In this document: positions 33,435-44,000 of the stretch, piece by piece | Numbering within the stretch: position 1 is the stretch's first letter | How the letters are laid out: each line of letters begins with the position of its first letter | Assembly: GCA_963575745.1 (NCBI GenBank) | Contig: CAUYUJ010015260.1 | Span: 817,908 to 881,907, forward strand | DNA from: Prorocentrum cordatum | Taxonomy: Eukaryota; Sar; Dinophyceae; Prorocentrales; Prorocentraceae | Reading direction: 5' to 3' | Length of the DNA stretch: 64,000 nucleotides | Notes under the pieces: generated by a model | Databases searched by the model: none | What the model was told of the DNA's origin: nothing | Seen by the model: only the letters and a program-made list of their open reading frames with translations | Made by a program: the position numbers and the translations under genes

Positions 33435-34125
33435 CGGAATGGCATGGGAGCGCCTCGTGAGGTCGCTTGTCGCGTTGGCTCGCCTAGGCGGCTATTGGGG
33501 CCAGCTGGGGAATTACTTGAAGGACGGTCGCCATGCGATGATTTTTTGGCCCCCATTTGCTCGCGGCAAGTCCCGCCACCGTCCCCGAGTTGCGGGTTAT
33601 AGGCTTATGGGTTATAGGCCTCTTGTTCGTTCGTGTGCCAGGCCAGTTGGAGGCAGTTTGCAAGCCTCGAGTTTCTTGTGGGGGTTGCCCGGTGGCTTCT
33701 TCGGGTTTGGGTTGTCGGGGCTTCTTGGGGACCTCGTCGAGGCTTGCATTGCAGGGGGGGTCTTTGCAGGGTCTTTGCAGAGGTTCTTTGCAGGGTCTTT
33801 GCAAGGTCTGTGCAGGGGGCGGTGCAATCGGGATATAATATATGATATATGATACATGTGACTGGGGGGGGGGGGGCCGTGCCCTTTGAAGATTCGCGGT
33901 TGGCCCCGAGAGGAAGTGAAAAACCGAGCGCGAGTTGACCGCGTGGTGCTTCGTCGCAGCTCCTGGGCCATCATCGCCGAGCCCGGCCCCAAGTTCCAGC
34001 CCGCGCCGGCAGCGCATCGGCGCATGGCCATCTCGATTCTCGCGATCTTCCGCGTGAGGAGCTATTGGGGCCAGCTGGGGCAGTATCTGAACGAGGTGAA
34101 AAAGAGGGGTACCATCGCGCAGTGA
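33435..34125 (+). CDS. Small unknown gene with a duplicated exon
   Basis: Two related coding segments: about 33,440-33,535 (LARLGGYWGQLGNYLKDGRH) and 33,886-34,125 (the part ending ILAIFRVRSYWGQLGQYLNE, with TGA at 34,123-34,125). At DNA level both share GCTATTGGGGCCAGCTGGGG. The second also contains SSWAIIAEPGPKFQPAPAAH upstream. The DNA between them holds a GGGTCTTTGCA minisatellite (33,755-33,825) and no clear exon. Either alternative exons of one gene or a partial gene duplication; function unknown. Confidence 0.35.
33755..33825 (+). repeat. GGGTCTTTGCA minisatellite
   Basis: About six imperfect 11-14 bp units (GGTCTTTGCAGGGTCTTTGCA and so on) between the two related exon-like segments. 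Confidence 0.8.
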
Positions 34126-34345
34126 GGGCAAACGCGGCAGCCCGCAGCCGGGCCGAGCAGGGCCCCAGAGGGAGAGGACGGACTGGAGGAGGGTGGAGAC
34201 GACGGGGGAGAATTGGGGGAGGGTGGGGGAGGCCGGGAGGACGAGGGCGAGGAGGACAGCGGAAGGAACGCCGACCTTGCACGCCAGAATGAGCTTCGCT
34301 CGAATTAGCGTCCGGGGGGGGGATAGCAAAGGGAGGCGCGCGACA

Positions 34346-34545
34346 TTCGGGCCGGGCGAAAGGGGGGGATTGGGAAAGGGGGGGTTACGAAATTTGCTGC
34401 GTGCAGCTGGTTTCGCCTTCACCGAGGGGCCCATTCCTCGAGACATAGCCGCCTGCGGCGCCGGGAGGCGCCGGGAAAATCAGCTACGCGAGCTGATTCT
34501 CACCCCCCCCCCCCTTTGCTATCCCCCCCCTTCGCCCGACCCGAG
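34346..34545. mobile_element. TCGGGCCGGGCG inverted-repeat element, best copy
   Basis: Ends TCGGGCCGGGCGAAAGGGGG and CCCCCCTTCGCCCGACCCGA are inverse to each other. GACAT directly precedes the left end (34,341-34,345) and directly follows the right end, a 5-bp target duplication. Interior landmarks: AAATTTGCTGCGTGCAGCTG, GAGGGGCCCATTCCTCGA and the AATCAGCTACGCGAGCTGATT hairpin. No ORF, so non-autonomous (MITE-like). Confidence 0.85.
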
Positions 34546-34954
34546 ACATCTGATGCTGACGCACGCAGCCTCCTTTCTTACTCTGGCGCCTCCCATCCCT
34601 TGGGCCGCGGTCGAAAAACCAGCTGCATCAGCATTTGTAGTCGCCGCCCTTTTCCACCCCCCATTTTCGACCGCCCAGATCTTGCGCATGGCGCGCGCGT
34701 GGGACATGGATTCTGGGCCTGAACTTGCGGAAATGCCCCCTCCTCCCTCGCCCTTCCCCTCCTCCCCCCCCTCCTCAGCGACGGGGGCTGCGGCGATTTC
34801 CCAGAGAGGGGGGGGGCGATTTACAGAGCGGAATTTGCGGCGAGAGAACCCCCCGGAGAGTTGAGAACAGGAGGCGCGTTTAGCAAAATGGGCTTTGTTT
34901 TTTTTTTCGCCGCCGGTGGGTTCTGAAAGCTTGATATTTGCGATCATCCTGGCA

Positions 34955-35045
34955 GCATTTCGATGTCAGTGGACCCCCCCGCGACGTCAGCGCCCCCGTC
35001 TGCCCCCCCCCCCTCTTCGATGTCAGTGCCCCCCTCCCGCGGGGG
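34955..35045 (+). repeat. Dispersed fragment of the GATGTCAG repeat
   Basis: TTCGATGTCAGTGGACCCCC, GCGACGTCAGCGCCCCC and TTCGATGTCAGTGCCCCCC repeat the core of the giant inverted repeat at 9.7-11.4 kb, here followed by C-runs instead of G-runs. Confidence 0.65.
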
Positions 35046-36690
35046 CCCCCAGGGGCCCCGTCGTCGATTTCCTTGACATGCTTATCACCCCTCTCAGTCC
35101 ATGCCATCGCTCCTTAGCCCAGGTATGTTGCGTGCCCGATCGGTGGGGAATTTGTCGTGTGGTAGTCTGCTTCCGCGCCATGTCCGCGTTGCGCCGTCTT
35201 GGGGACCGGACAGGGGATGGGACGCAGCCGGGCGGCGGAATGGCGGAAACCTCTGAGGGAAGGGGGGGGGCTAGATTTTGTAAGTAGCTCTCAGTATCGA
35301 GTTTCCCACGCCACTCAGCCCGGTGACTCTGTGGATCTGTGCTCCTTATCCAGAGCGGGAGGCCAGAGGTAGCCAGTACAAGCCCGAGACCAGCCAGAGA
35401 CGGCCTGAAAACTGCCCTGCCGGTGCTCACAAGGGCGAAAGAAGGCCCACGGGCCCAAATAGGGCCAAGATGGGCCCGAGGCGGCCCAGGCGGGCTTTCG
35501 GGCGGCCCAAGCGACAGCACGTCCGCGTTGGGCCGTAACCCTGTCTAAATGCCATCGGAAGTTTGGCCAGTTCGGGGCTGGTTTTGGATCCGTCTGGGGG
35601 CCCCAGTTGGGTCCAGAATCGATCGAAATTGTTACCGCAATCGCCCAACATCGGCGACGACATTTACACGACTGAAAATGGCCCAGACGAGCCCGACTGT
35701 CAGCTATAACAAGCGTTTGGACGACCCCAGGCGAGGCAAACATTATGGAACATCTAGCGAGTTTGCTATATGTTTGAATGTTTGAAGCTCCCAGTTTCGG
35801 AGGTGGACAGACGGACGCGACCACCACCCCCGCGTCCGACCGACCGATCTGGTTTCGCACCCAACCGTAGTGCGATGATGTGAGCGCGTCACTTTGCCAG
35901 GCTGTTCCTCAATGCTGTCAGGGCGCTAGGCCAGACAGCAAACGTGCTGTATGCGGGTCATCTTGCTTTCTCCGCCACTCTGCAGCGTGCAAGTGGAATG
36001 CAGTTTGCGCGCTGGCGTCTGCGGGCAGTTCCCCGACACGGTGGCCAAGACTGGCGCTGGGGCGTCGTCGCCGCTGCCATCACAAAGATTAAAAAGTCGG
36101 GGGTGGACAGACCTCCTACCCTGACACGTCGATTCGCGAATTGGCCGCTTTCGGTTTGCGAAAGGGCGTCGTTGTCGTCATTTTTGCGGGTCCAGGTCCG
36201 TCGGTTTCGGTCCTAGGCCGTTTTTCACTAAAGGGTGGTTTGCCAAAGGGAGGTTTGTCCACCACCGACAGTTTGTACGCGCAGTTGGGCCCCAGAGACA
36301 CTCTGGAGGGCCTCGGGAGCTGGTTGCGAGCCGAGGAAACGCCCCGAAGGAGCCGAAATGGGGCCGAAATGCGCCCCGAAGTTGTCGCCATAAGGATCTC
36401 AGAGTCGAGTTCGTTTTGGAGGCCGTCTTGAACCCGACCAGAAACAACGCCACGGCTAAAACAAAGTGTCTCTGCGCTCTATTCCCTCGGCGATGTCCGT
36501 CTGATATGCATGTAAGCATGTGTGCATGTATCCTCCTCCCTTTTCTCTTAATGTCTCTCTATCTCTATCCATTTGTCTCTCTCTGTCTTGCCCCCCCCCT
36601 TTCAACCGACCTTCGGTTTTACTACGATTCAGCCATTACCCAGTACGAATATCAATTTTCTTTCGTGACCCCCGTCTGGGAGATGTGACA
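35046..36690. other. Gene-poor stretch
   Basis: No convincing coding frame. It contains GGGCCCAAGAT/GGCCCAAG-type short repeats (35,440-35,530) and, at about 36,105-36,275, one copy of a dispersed ~165-bp repeat whose second copy is at 42,445-42,605. Confidence 0.5.
36105..36275 (+). repeat. Dispersed ~165-bp repeat, copy 1
   Basis: Shares with 42,445-42,605, in the same order and strand: CTTCCTACCCTGACACGTCG or a close variant, GGCCG.TTTCGGTT, GAAAGGGCGTCG, GCGGGTCC.GGTCCGT, TTTCGGTCC..GGCCGTTTT and AAAGGGAGGTTTGT. The function is unknown; a SINE or retroelement leader is possible. Confidence 0.7.
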
Positions 36691-37182
36691 CTCTCCGCTT
36701 TCTTTGTTGTGCGCACAGGAATACACAGTGATACCCCCCATGCATTTTCAATCGGAGCGTTTTCGTTGTCTCAGAATGATGCTCCCGCTGTCATCTTCAA
36801 GAAAGGTGCCAGGCACGATTTACGGAACTACCGACCTATCTCGATCATCCCAGTCCTGGCGAAGTTGTTCAGCCTTGTGCTTTACGACCGTATCAAAGAC
36901 AGTGTGGAGAAACAGTTGCGGGAAGAACAATATGGCTTCCGTCGTGGCAGGGGTTGTGATGACGCTTTGCATGTTTTGAGAATGGGTGTTGAGAAGTCTG
37001 GAGAGTGGGGAGAAGAGCTCTGGGTAGCGACCCTGGACGTCGAGAAGGCTTTCGACAAAGTGCATCATGCGCAGCTTTTTGATGCACTCAGGTTGGCGAA
37101 CGTGGATTCTGCCGTGGTGGCGGCTCTTCGTAAGCTCTACCAAAATATGTCGGCCTATGTGCAAGTAGATCCAGTCGCATAA
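36690..37182 (+). pseudogene. LINE reverse transcriptase fragment
   Basis: The frame contains LRNYRPISIIPVLAKLFSLV (motif 1 region), EEQYGFRRGRGCDDALHVLR and WVATLDVEKAFDKVHHAQLF (palm motif A with catalytic Asp), then stops at about LYQNMSAYVQVD. The FADD box, GxxQGxxxSP region, endonuclease and ORF1 are absent, so it is truncated at both ends. It is from a different LINE lineage than the element at 44-49 kb, since the motif spellings differ strongly. Confidence 0.85.
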
Positions 37183-38150
37183 CATGTCGTTCGCCCGTGC
37201 CCGTGGGTATACAAGCTCATGGGACGTGGGGACCGTCTCCACCCCGGAGGCCCTTGCCAGGCCCAAGCCGGACCCAAAACGATAGCGGATGGGCCGGCAC
37301 GCCGGTTTTTTGGCGTCGTATCCAAAGGTTGTCTGTCTTCTCGCGTCGCGCCGCGGCCGTGCGGTGCGTGAGGCATAGCACGAGGCCGGTTTGGGATCAC
37401 CACCGGCCCTCATATTCTCGCTGTTTGTTTTTGTTTTAGTTCCTGCATGCGCGCCCGCGCGACGGGCCTCTCCGGAGATGCGCACACTTGCCACTTGCCA
37501 CTTGTCCCGCTGCAGCGTTAGCCTCATGATTTGGTCGGCGCTTTGCTCCCGTCGTTCCGGATTGTGGCTCTCGCCCCAGCGCGGGCCGCTTTTCTGGATC
37601 CGAGTGTTTCATTCTCGTTATCGCCCCGTGTGCTTCCTATCCCTCGCCTTTCTTTGGACATCTGGCTTCTCGCGATTCTCCCTCTCCTGCTCCTGCTGCT
37701 GCTGCTGCTGTTCCCCCTCGTCTTCCTCATCCCTTATGTCGCATCCTCCTGCTCAACATCCTGCTCATCCCACTGCTCATCCGCCACTTCCTCCTTCAAT
37801 GTGATTGCGCATGACACCATGGGGTACTCTGAGGGGTCTAAACCGTCGGGGAAATGGTCAGATGGATTATAGATGCGCAGTCATAAGTTGTGAGACCGAT
37901 TGGTTGTCAGTCAAGCCGGTAGATGACGAGACCGTTAGATACTGGTATGTGTACGCCCATATTTTTATGATTGCAAGGAGGAGTTGTGCACGACCTCCAG
38001 ATGGTCGCAACTGCGGTCCAAACGGTGTCTTTTTATCCCGAGCTCGCCAGGGAGTCCATAACTTTGCACACTGGCGCACCGGATACGCAAACTCTTCCAT
38101 GTCAGACACCGAGTGCGTGCATTCCATGACTTGCGTTTCTCTATGTCATT

Positions 38151-38375
38151 CTAGGCCTCCCAGAAGGGGTCCGAGTAGAGTGGGTCGAAGGATCGCGCCG
38201 GATTGCCGATGCATCGACGGTGCGGCTCGATGTGGTGCCAGAGTTTCTCCACGCCGATGGCGCTGGTGCATCGCCAATCCATCGGCGATGCATCGCCGAT
38301 GCATCGGCAATGGATTGGCAAGGTGCCGCGATCCTCCGACCCCATCTACTCGGACCCCATCTGGAAGGCCTCTAG
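38151..38375. mobile_element. GGGTCGGAGGAT inverted-repeat element, best copy
   Basis: About 49-bp terminal inverted repeats: left CTAGGCCTCCCAGAAGGGGT then CCGAGTAGAGTGGGTCGAAG; right, in reverse complement, CTAGAGGCCTTCCAGATGGG then GTCCGAGTAGATGGGGTCGG. The interior is made of ATCGGCGATGCATCGCCGAT-type palindromes. No ORF; non-autonomous. Flanked by two similar ~32-bp direct repeats starting GCATTCCATG (38,119 and 38,387). Confidence 0.85.
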
Positions 38376-39064
38376 TTCCTTGCATTCCATGGTCTGCGCT
38401 TTTGCATGTCATGGTGACGCCCCTTCGCGCATCGGCTAAAATCGCCCTTTCGCCGCGCGACCCGGCCAGGCGGGGAAAGTGGCTTCGTGCCGCTGTCCGG
38501 GCGCTTCGGCAACAGCCTGGATGCGGCGGTCGCGCACCCTGCCAGCCCTTCGCTTGGCCGTTCTAGTAGGGAGGGGCCGATGGACGGGAGGAAACTGGCA
38601 GAATCAGCGCCTTCGTCTCTCGGCACGTGTTGTGAACAGCTTAGAAGAATTCTGGGGGGTCGGGGGCAGCTTGTCCTTGCCAGTCTCTCCTCGCCAGGAC
38701 CGCGGCGATCCTCCTGCGCACGAACCGTCGCATATGACTCGTTTCACTGTGCGTTCTCGCTCCTGGCAGCCAACTCCACGGAACTAGAGAGGTTTAGTAG
38801 TTAGCAGTCCACTCAGGCAAATATCCCTCTTAGGAGGACACGTGTGATCAGGGGGTTCGGAGTCTGAAGGGGAGTGAGAGTTAGAGGAAGGAAGGGCAGG
38901 CAGCAGCGACCGTGCTTCGAAGCTCGACAACTTTCGAGCGTACACCGTCGATGCCTGCCTGCGGCAGAGCCCCGCCACCATGCTGGCGCATCAGCAGCGC
39001 AGCAGGGAGGATGTTGATATCAATATTCATGATGGGCCTGTTTTCCACCACCACTACCACAAGA

Positions 39065-39165
39065 AGTTGGAGGGGGGAAGAAGGTGGAGGACAAGGAGGA
39101 GGAGGAGGAGGAGGACGAGGAGGAGGACGAGGAGGAGGTGGAGGAGGAGGAAGAGGACCCCTCAC
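39065..39165 (+). repeat. (GGA)n tract
   Basis: Plus-strand GGA/GAC triplets of about 100 bases. AAGTTGGAGGG (39,064) and CCCTCCAACTT (39,165) form inverted borders around it. Confidence 0.85.
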
Positions 39166-40732
39166 CCTCCAACTTCTGGTGGTGGTGGTGGAAAACGGGC
39201 CCATCAATTCATTTCAGTTCAGCCCTGTCTGACACGACGCGGATGTCAAACATTGCCCCCATTGTCTGAAGCTTTCTTGCGATCTTGGAGTCTCTCGGGC
39301 CTTCTCTATTATACTTCTCCGTCACACGCCCATTCTCGGAGGCTTTGTGGGCTTCCCATGGGGGGGCATGCTGGGCTGTCTTGGGCACGATGCTTTCACT
39401 GGTCTTTCTTCGGAGCCTCTTAAGGGGGTCGTTGGGCTGTCTTGGGTTTGGTGTTATGGCATCTCGGAGCCGCCTTCGAGAGGTCATTGGCAGTCTTGGA
39501 GCCGTATAGAAGTCTACAACGGCGCCGCAAAGTAACATCGTGTTGGACGATCTCGTGCATATGCTCGCTAAGAGAGGGGGAGTCAATTAGCGCGAGACAA
39601 GCCACACACGCGTTATCCGAGAATAAACCGGCATTCCGAATACGCGCACGATGGCGGACATTTCACCGCGCGCCCCAACCAGGGCATGTCTATTCTTCCA
39701 GGCGTCTATCGGTGGACACGTCTGTACGTGGTGACGAAAATATGCATGTAGTCGCGCCCTGTGCGTCCGAGTTGGCCCACAGCCAGCGTCTATGGTGTTA
39801 CGTTGCGTGGAGACCTACGTATATTGATTTCCTGTTCCCTCTTCCGCAGAAGCAGCCATGGACATGCCGTTAGGAACGCTACAGCGACGTATGTTGTCGT
39901 CAGCTGATTGCAGCAGGTGTCTTGCTGCGGCAGCGGCAGGAAAAAGCTGGACGGGACCCGAAGCGAGGAATTGGGCCCGACACGATGAGGTGCGGGTATG
40001 CGCCCTCGGTTTCGCGCTGTTGTGGTGCCGCAGTTGTTCTTCAGTCTGCTTCGTGTCAAGCCTCCTGCAGCTCAGTCACCCAGATTCGCACTGCATCCCA
40101 AGGAGTATGCCGGCCAAGTCTGCTGCGCGCTTTTCTGTTTTGATGCCCCCTTGGGTCAAGGTTGTGGTGGCAGTGCCACGTTCGAGAATGGCACGGAGTA
40201 CATCATGAACCACACCCATCGAGCATGGATAACGTAGACAACATCAAATACACAACATTGTTGAATGGGACTATTGTTATCCAAGAAATCCGCATGGACC
40301 TCGACACCGTCCCTCACCCTCTCGGCGGCGAGCCCAGGGGGAGAAAGAAGGAGAAGGCCTTCCCAGAAGGCGGCGGGAATTCTCAGAAGTACCCGCGCCT
40401 TCTGAGAAGCTCTTTGTGTCTTCGGGGAAGGCTCAGAGAACTTCTCATAATGCCAGGGGGCTTCCGAACCGTCTGAGAAGGCCCTGCCTTTCTCACCCCA
40501 CCTGGGTCGCCGCCTATGTCACACCATCCGGCCAACAGCCGTGATCAGAGCTGCGGGAGTAGCGGTGTCCCCAGCGGCCGATGTTCTATCTCTCTTTCTA
40601 CGTCGTTCGCCCCCTGCAGGTGTTCGCGACGAAGCTCGCCCAGGACCTGAGCTTTGCTTCCTCCCAGGCGCTTTGCGCTTGTGCTCTTCTGTAGCAAATC
40701 ATTGGAGCCTGGCGTACCCTAAGAAGTCAGTC

Positions 40733-40848
40733 TTTAGCGTCGACTAGCGTCTGGGAGCCAATGAGATGTGCCGATTTAGCGTCGATCAGGGTCGACTTAG
40801 CGTCGACTTTGCGTCGATTAGCGTCGACTAGCGTCGACTCGCAAGAGC
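40733..40848 (+). repeat. TTAGCGTCGAC minisatellite
   Basis: Seven or so 11-12 bp units (TTAGCGTCGACT, TTTGCGTCGATT, TAGCGTCGACTA). Confidence 0.85.
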
Positions 40849-41075
40849 CGACAAGATGGTATGGGAGGCTCCCATGGGTTGCTTCGCGCTTGTGCTCTGG
40901 TGTGATACGAGGGGCTTCGCCATCAGCCGCCACCTCCTCTGATGGCTTGCGTGGCCGTGTCGATTGGGCTCGTTTGGTGGACTGGCCGATGGGATTTGCA
41001 GGCTGGCGGCCCGACTGGTTGGCCGGCTGTTTGGATGGACGGCCGGCAGGTCAGCTAATTGGTTGGTTGATTGGC

Positions 41076-41240
41076 ACAGAGTAGAGGGGTCGCGCCGCAT
41101 CGGCGATGCCGCTCGATGTGGAGCCCGATGTTCTCCACGCTGGTGTCGCCGATGCATCGCAGATGCCGCCGATGCATCTTCGATACATCGGCGATGCATC
41201 GGCGATGTATCGGCAATGCGATCAGATCCTCCGACCCCGG
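41076..41240. mobile_element. GGGTCGGAGGAT inverted-repeat element, eroded copy
   Basis: Left AGTAGAGGGGTCGCGCCGC, interior GCATCGGCGATG units, right GCGATCAGATCCTCCGACCCC. Its flanks repeat GGCAGGT.AGCTAATTGGTT (41,046 and 41,247), so it lies between two copies of a ~30-bp direct repeat. Confidence 0.65.
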
Positions 41241-41644
41241 ACGGCTGGCAGGTGAGCTAATTGGTTGGTTGATGGGTTCGGTTCGTTGGCTTGCTGTGTT
41301 GGCTGGATGGAAGGCCGGTTCGGCGGCCTGTGAGTTCGAGGAGCGGATCCATCGATGTTCTGCGATGTGTCGTGGCGTCGGGGGCGCGGACCCATAGTTC
41401 TGTTACGAGGGATCGTCTTCTTCGGAAGTGGCCACCCAGGTTCTTGCACAGCGGATCGAGGCCCCTGGAACTCTGAGCCACTGCTTTTGACACTGTCTCG
41501 TGGCCTCGGGGTCGCGGATACGCTTGGCATCGCTCGGACGTGTGCATTGTTTCCTTTTGGCGAGGACCATGGAGGAGCATCCTCGATCCTCTGGCGAAAA
41601 CACCTAGCACGCAACCGAAAACACACACACACAGGAAAACGTCG

Positions 41645-42252
41645 ACGTGATGGAGGAGGAGGAGGAGGAGGAGGAGGAGGAGGAGGAGGAGGAGGAGGAG
41701 AGGAGGAGGGGAGGAGGAGGAGGAGCGCCGCCGCGCGGGGCCACGGCTGTCTTTCTGCAGCGGGCCGCGGGGCTCGGACGCGCGGCCGTCGGGGCGCTGG
41801 AAGGCGAGGGAGCGCGGCCTCGGGAGGAGGAGGAGGAGGGGAGGAGGAGGAGGAGGAGGAGGAGGAGGAGGGAGGAGGAGAGGAGGAGAGGAGGAGAGGG
41901 AGGAGGAGGAGGGGAGGAGGAGGAGAGGAGGAGGAGGAGGAGGAGGAGGAGAGGAGAGGAGGAGGAGAGGAGGAGGGAGGAGGAGGAGGAGAGGAGGAGA
42001 GGAGGAGGAGGAGGAGGAGGAGGAGGAGGAGGAGGAGGAGGAGGGGGGAGAGGAGGGAGGGGAGGAGGAGGAGGGAGGAGGAGGAGGAGGAGAGGGGAGG
42101 AGGAGGAGGGAGGCGGAGGAGGAGGAGGAGGAGGGGAGAGGAGGAGGAGGAGGAGGAGGAGGAGGAGGAGGAGGAGGAGGAGGGAGGAGGAGGAGGAGGA
42201 GGAGGAGGCGAGGAGAGGAGAGGGAGGGGAGGAGGGAGGAGGAGGACTCGGG
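41645..42252 (+). repeat. Very long (GGA)n tract
   Basis: About 600 bases of GGA/GAG triplets on the plus strand, interrupted at 41,728-41,830 by a GC-rich unique segment. The longest poly-purine array in the window. Confidence 0.92.
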
Positions 42253-42282
42253 GGCGCAGATGCACGGGCTCGGGGGCGCGAA

Positions 42283-42446
42283 TACTTTCGAGGCGTTGGC
42301 CTCGGGAACCCTAAGTAAGGAACGAGGCCCCTGGTCCCCATGGGTTAAGCTTCGAGCTCCCGTGGGAGGCCTCGGGAAAACCGGAGGTCCAGGAACACCG
42401 AGCCCCTCCCCGGCGAAAAGGGTTCCTTCTCCAGCGCCCCGACTGT
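42283..42446. mobile_element. TCGGGGCG inverted-repeat element, copy 2
   Basis: Reverse orientation relative to 17,573-17,748. It shares GAACCCTAAGTAAGGAACGA, GGCCTC, GGAACACCGAGCCCCTCCCC and AAAGGGTTCCTTCTCCAGCG, with ends GAGGCGTTGGCCTCGGGAAC and CAGCGCCCCGA. Confidence 0.7.
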
Positions 42447-42605
42447 AGACTTCCTACCCTGACACGTCGATTGGGGAACTGGCCGTTTTCGGTTCGCGAG
42501 AGGGCGTCGCGGCCGTCATTGTTGCGGGTCCGGGTCCGTTGGTTTCGGTCCCGGGCCGTTTTCGCTAAGGGGAGGTTTACTAAAGGGAGGTTTGTTCAAC
42601 GCCGA
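42445..42605 (+). repeat. Dispersed ~165-bp repeat, copy 2
   Basis: Partner of 36,105-36,275, directly adjoining the small inverted-repeat element at 42,283-42,446. Confidence 0.7.
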
Positions 42606-43079
42606 TGGGAGCGCGGACACACTCTGTGATGTGATGGGTCGTGGCCATTGCTCCCAGGAGGCGGTGGCACCGCGTGGTTTCCTGGGAGTGTGCACAGCGT
42701 CTTCGGCACCGCCTGATTCCGGGGCTGTGCCCTCTCTTGGCCTTGACGTGAGGCCCTTCCTTCTGCCTTCCCCCCTCTGTCAAACAAAAAGCTGTGCGCG
42801 GCCTGCTCAGCTTCGACCGGCAGAGGTGCGCTCTCGACCCGCGGATCAAAAAATGTGTTTTCCTGGGAGTGTGGGTGAACAGTGGAGCGACGAAAGAAAA
42901 CGGGGTCGTCTGCGCCGACATTCGCGCGTAGGCTCCCCGCGTGAGGGTCGTGCGCAAGCGCCCTCGCTGCCCACGCAGCGTGCCGCGCTCGCGGCCTGCG
43001 CAGGCCGCCGCGTGAGGTCGCTGCGCCGTCGCGCGGAAGACGCGCTTGTGATCGTCCGTCAGTTGCTTTTACGAAGGAT

Positions 43080-43222
43080 CGTTGCTTCGAACGAAGGATT
43101 GCAAAAACGAAGGATTGCAAAACAAATATTGCAAAAAAAAGGATTGCAAACAAAAAGGATTGCAAAAACGAAGGATTGCAAAAAAAAAGATTGCAATCCT
43201 TCGTTTTTTTTTGCAATCCTTC
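43080..43222 (+). repeat. GAAGGATTGCAAAAAC repeat ending in a hairpin
   Basis: Six to seven units of GGATTGCAAAAA with variable A-runs. The last part (AAGATTGCAATCCTTCG, then T-run and GCAATCCTTCGTT) is the inverse, so the array folds back on itself. Confidence 0.85.
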
Positions 43223-43924
43223 GTTCAAGTGAGGGCGGGGGGGCACGATTTGTTGCCCCTCCCGGCGGCAGGGGCGAGGTTCCATTTTGCTGTGTGGTGT
43301 TGGTGATGCTTTTGACGATGACGATGGTCATGATCGTGGTCAGGTTCATGATCATGACCATCGTGCGGATCCTCGCCCACGTGTTTTGTTTCGCTCGCGA
43401 AAGGTCCCGGCCTCGGGAGCCCGGAGCTTCCCACGGGGTCTGCTGGCAAAGAGGGGTCTCTCGTGGCCTCGGGAGCGCGTGCCTCAGGAGGGAGCAAAAA
43501 CACACAGACACAGTGAATCGCCGATTCCCCAGGACATCTGGGAAGTGGGGGAGGAGACAAAAAACCAGGAAGTATGGGAAAGGATAGGGAATCTGGTTAT
43601 TTGTGTCTATTTATTTGTGTGTCCCCCTTTGTGGGCCCCCGGAAACGGCAGGGCCGTTTTTTCACCGTTCCCCCTCAAAAAATGCCTCTTGAAAATGGAA
43701 ACGGCAAAAAAACGGCGACCGCAAGCGGCAACAAAAACGGCTCCAGGATTGAAACCGGAGCCCGAACCGGTCAAACAACGGCGACGGAACGGGTAAAAAA
43801 ACGGCGTCGGAACCGGCAACAAAAGCGGCTGAACGGAACCAGTAAAAAACGGCCCTGTCGTTTCCAGACCCTTTAAGGGCCCCCCCATCCACCTTGCCTC
43901 CACCTCCTTGCCTCGTCCCCCCCC

Positions 43925-44000
43925 ATCCACCTCCACCTCCTCCTCCTCCTCCTCCTCCTCCTCCTCCTCCTCCCCCTCCTGCTGCTCCTCCTCCTCCTCC
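43925..44000 (-). repeat. (CCT)n tract abutting the LINE 5' end
   Basis: CCT/CTC triplets directly joined to the spliced-leader sequence at 44,001. A similar tract begins at 49,258, after the LINE. Confidence 0.92.

Larger units (their letters stand above)
37183..43924. other. Repeat-rich region without a convincing gene
   Basis: Apart from the elements listed separately, this stretch holds CTTCTGAGAAG-type palindromes (40,370-40,480), the TTAGCGTCGAC minisatellite (40,733-40,848), TTGGTTGG-rich DNA (40,960-41,300), an AAAACGGC repeat (43,695-43,855) and pyrimidine/purine tracts. A frame at 39,998-40,237 (HPKEYAGQVCCALFCFDAPL) is the least repetitive, but I cannot support it as a gene. Confidence 0.5.

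Noticed and set aside
35315-35860. Minus-strand frames rich in GPK/WAQ words
   Set aside because: They arise from short GGCCCAAG repeats and show no protein-family resemblance.
39998-40237. Possible small gene (HPKEYAGQVCCALFCFDAPL)
   Set aside because: Short, no recognisable domain, no splice partner; listed only as the least repetitive frame in its region.
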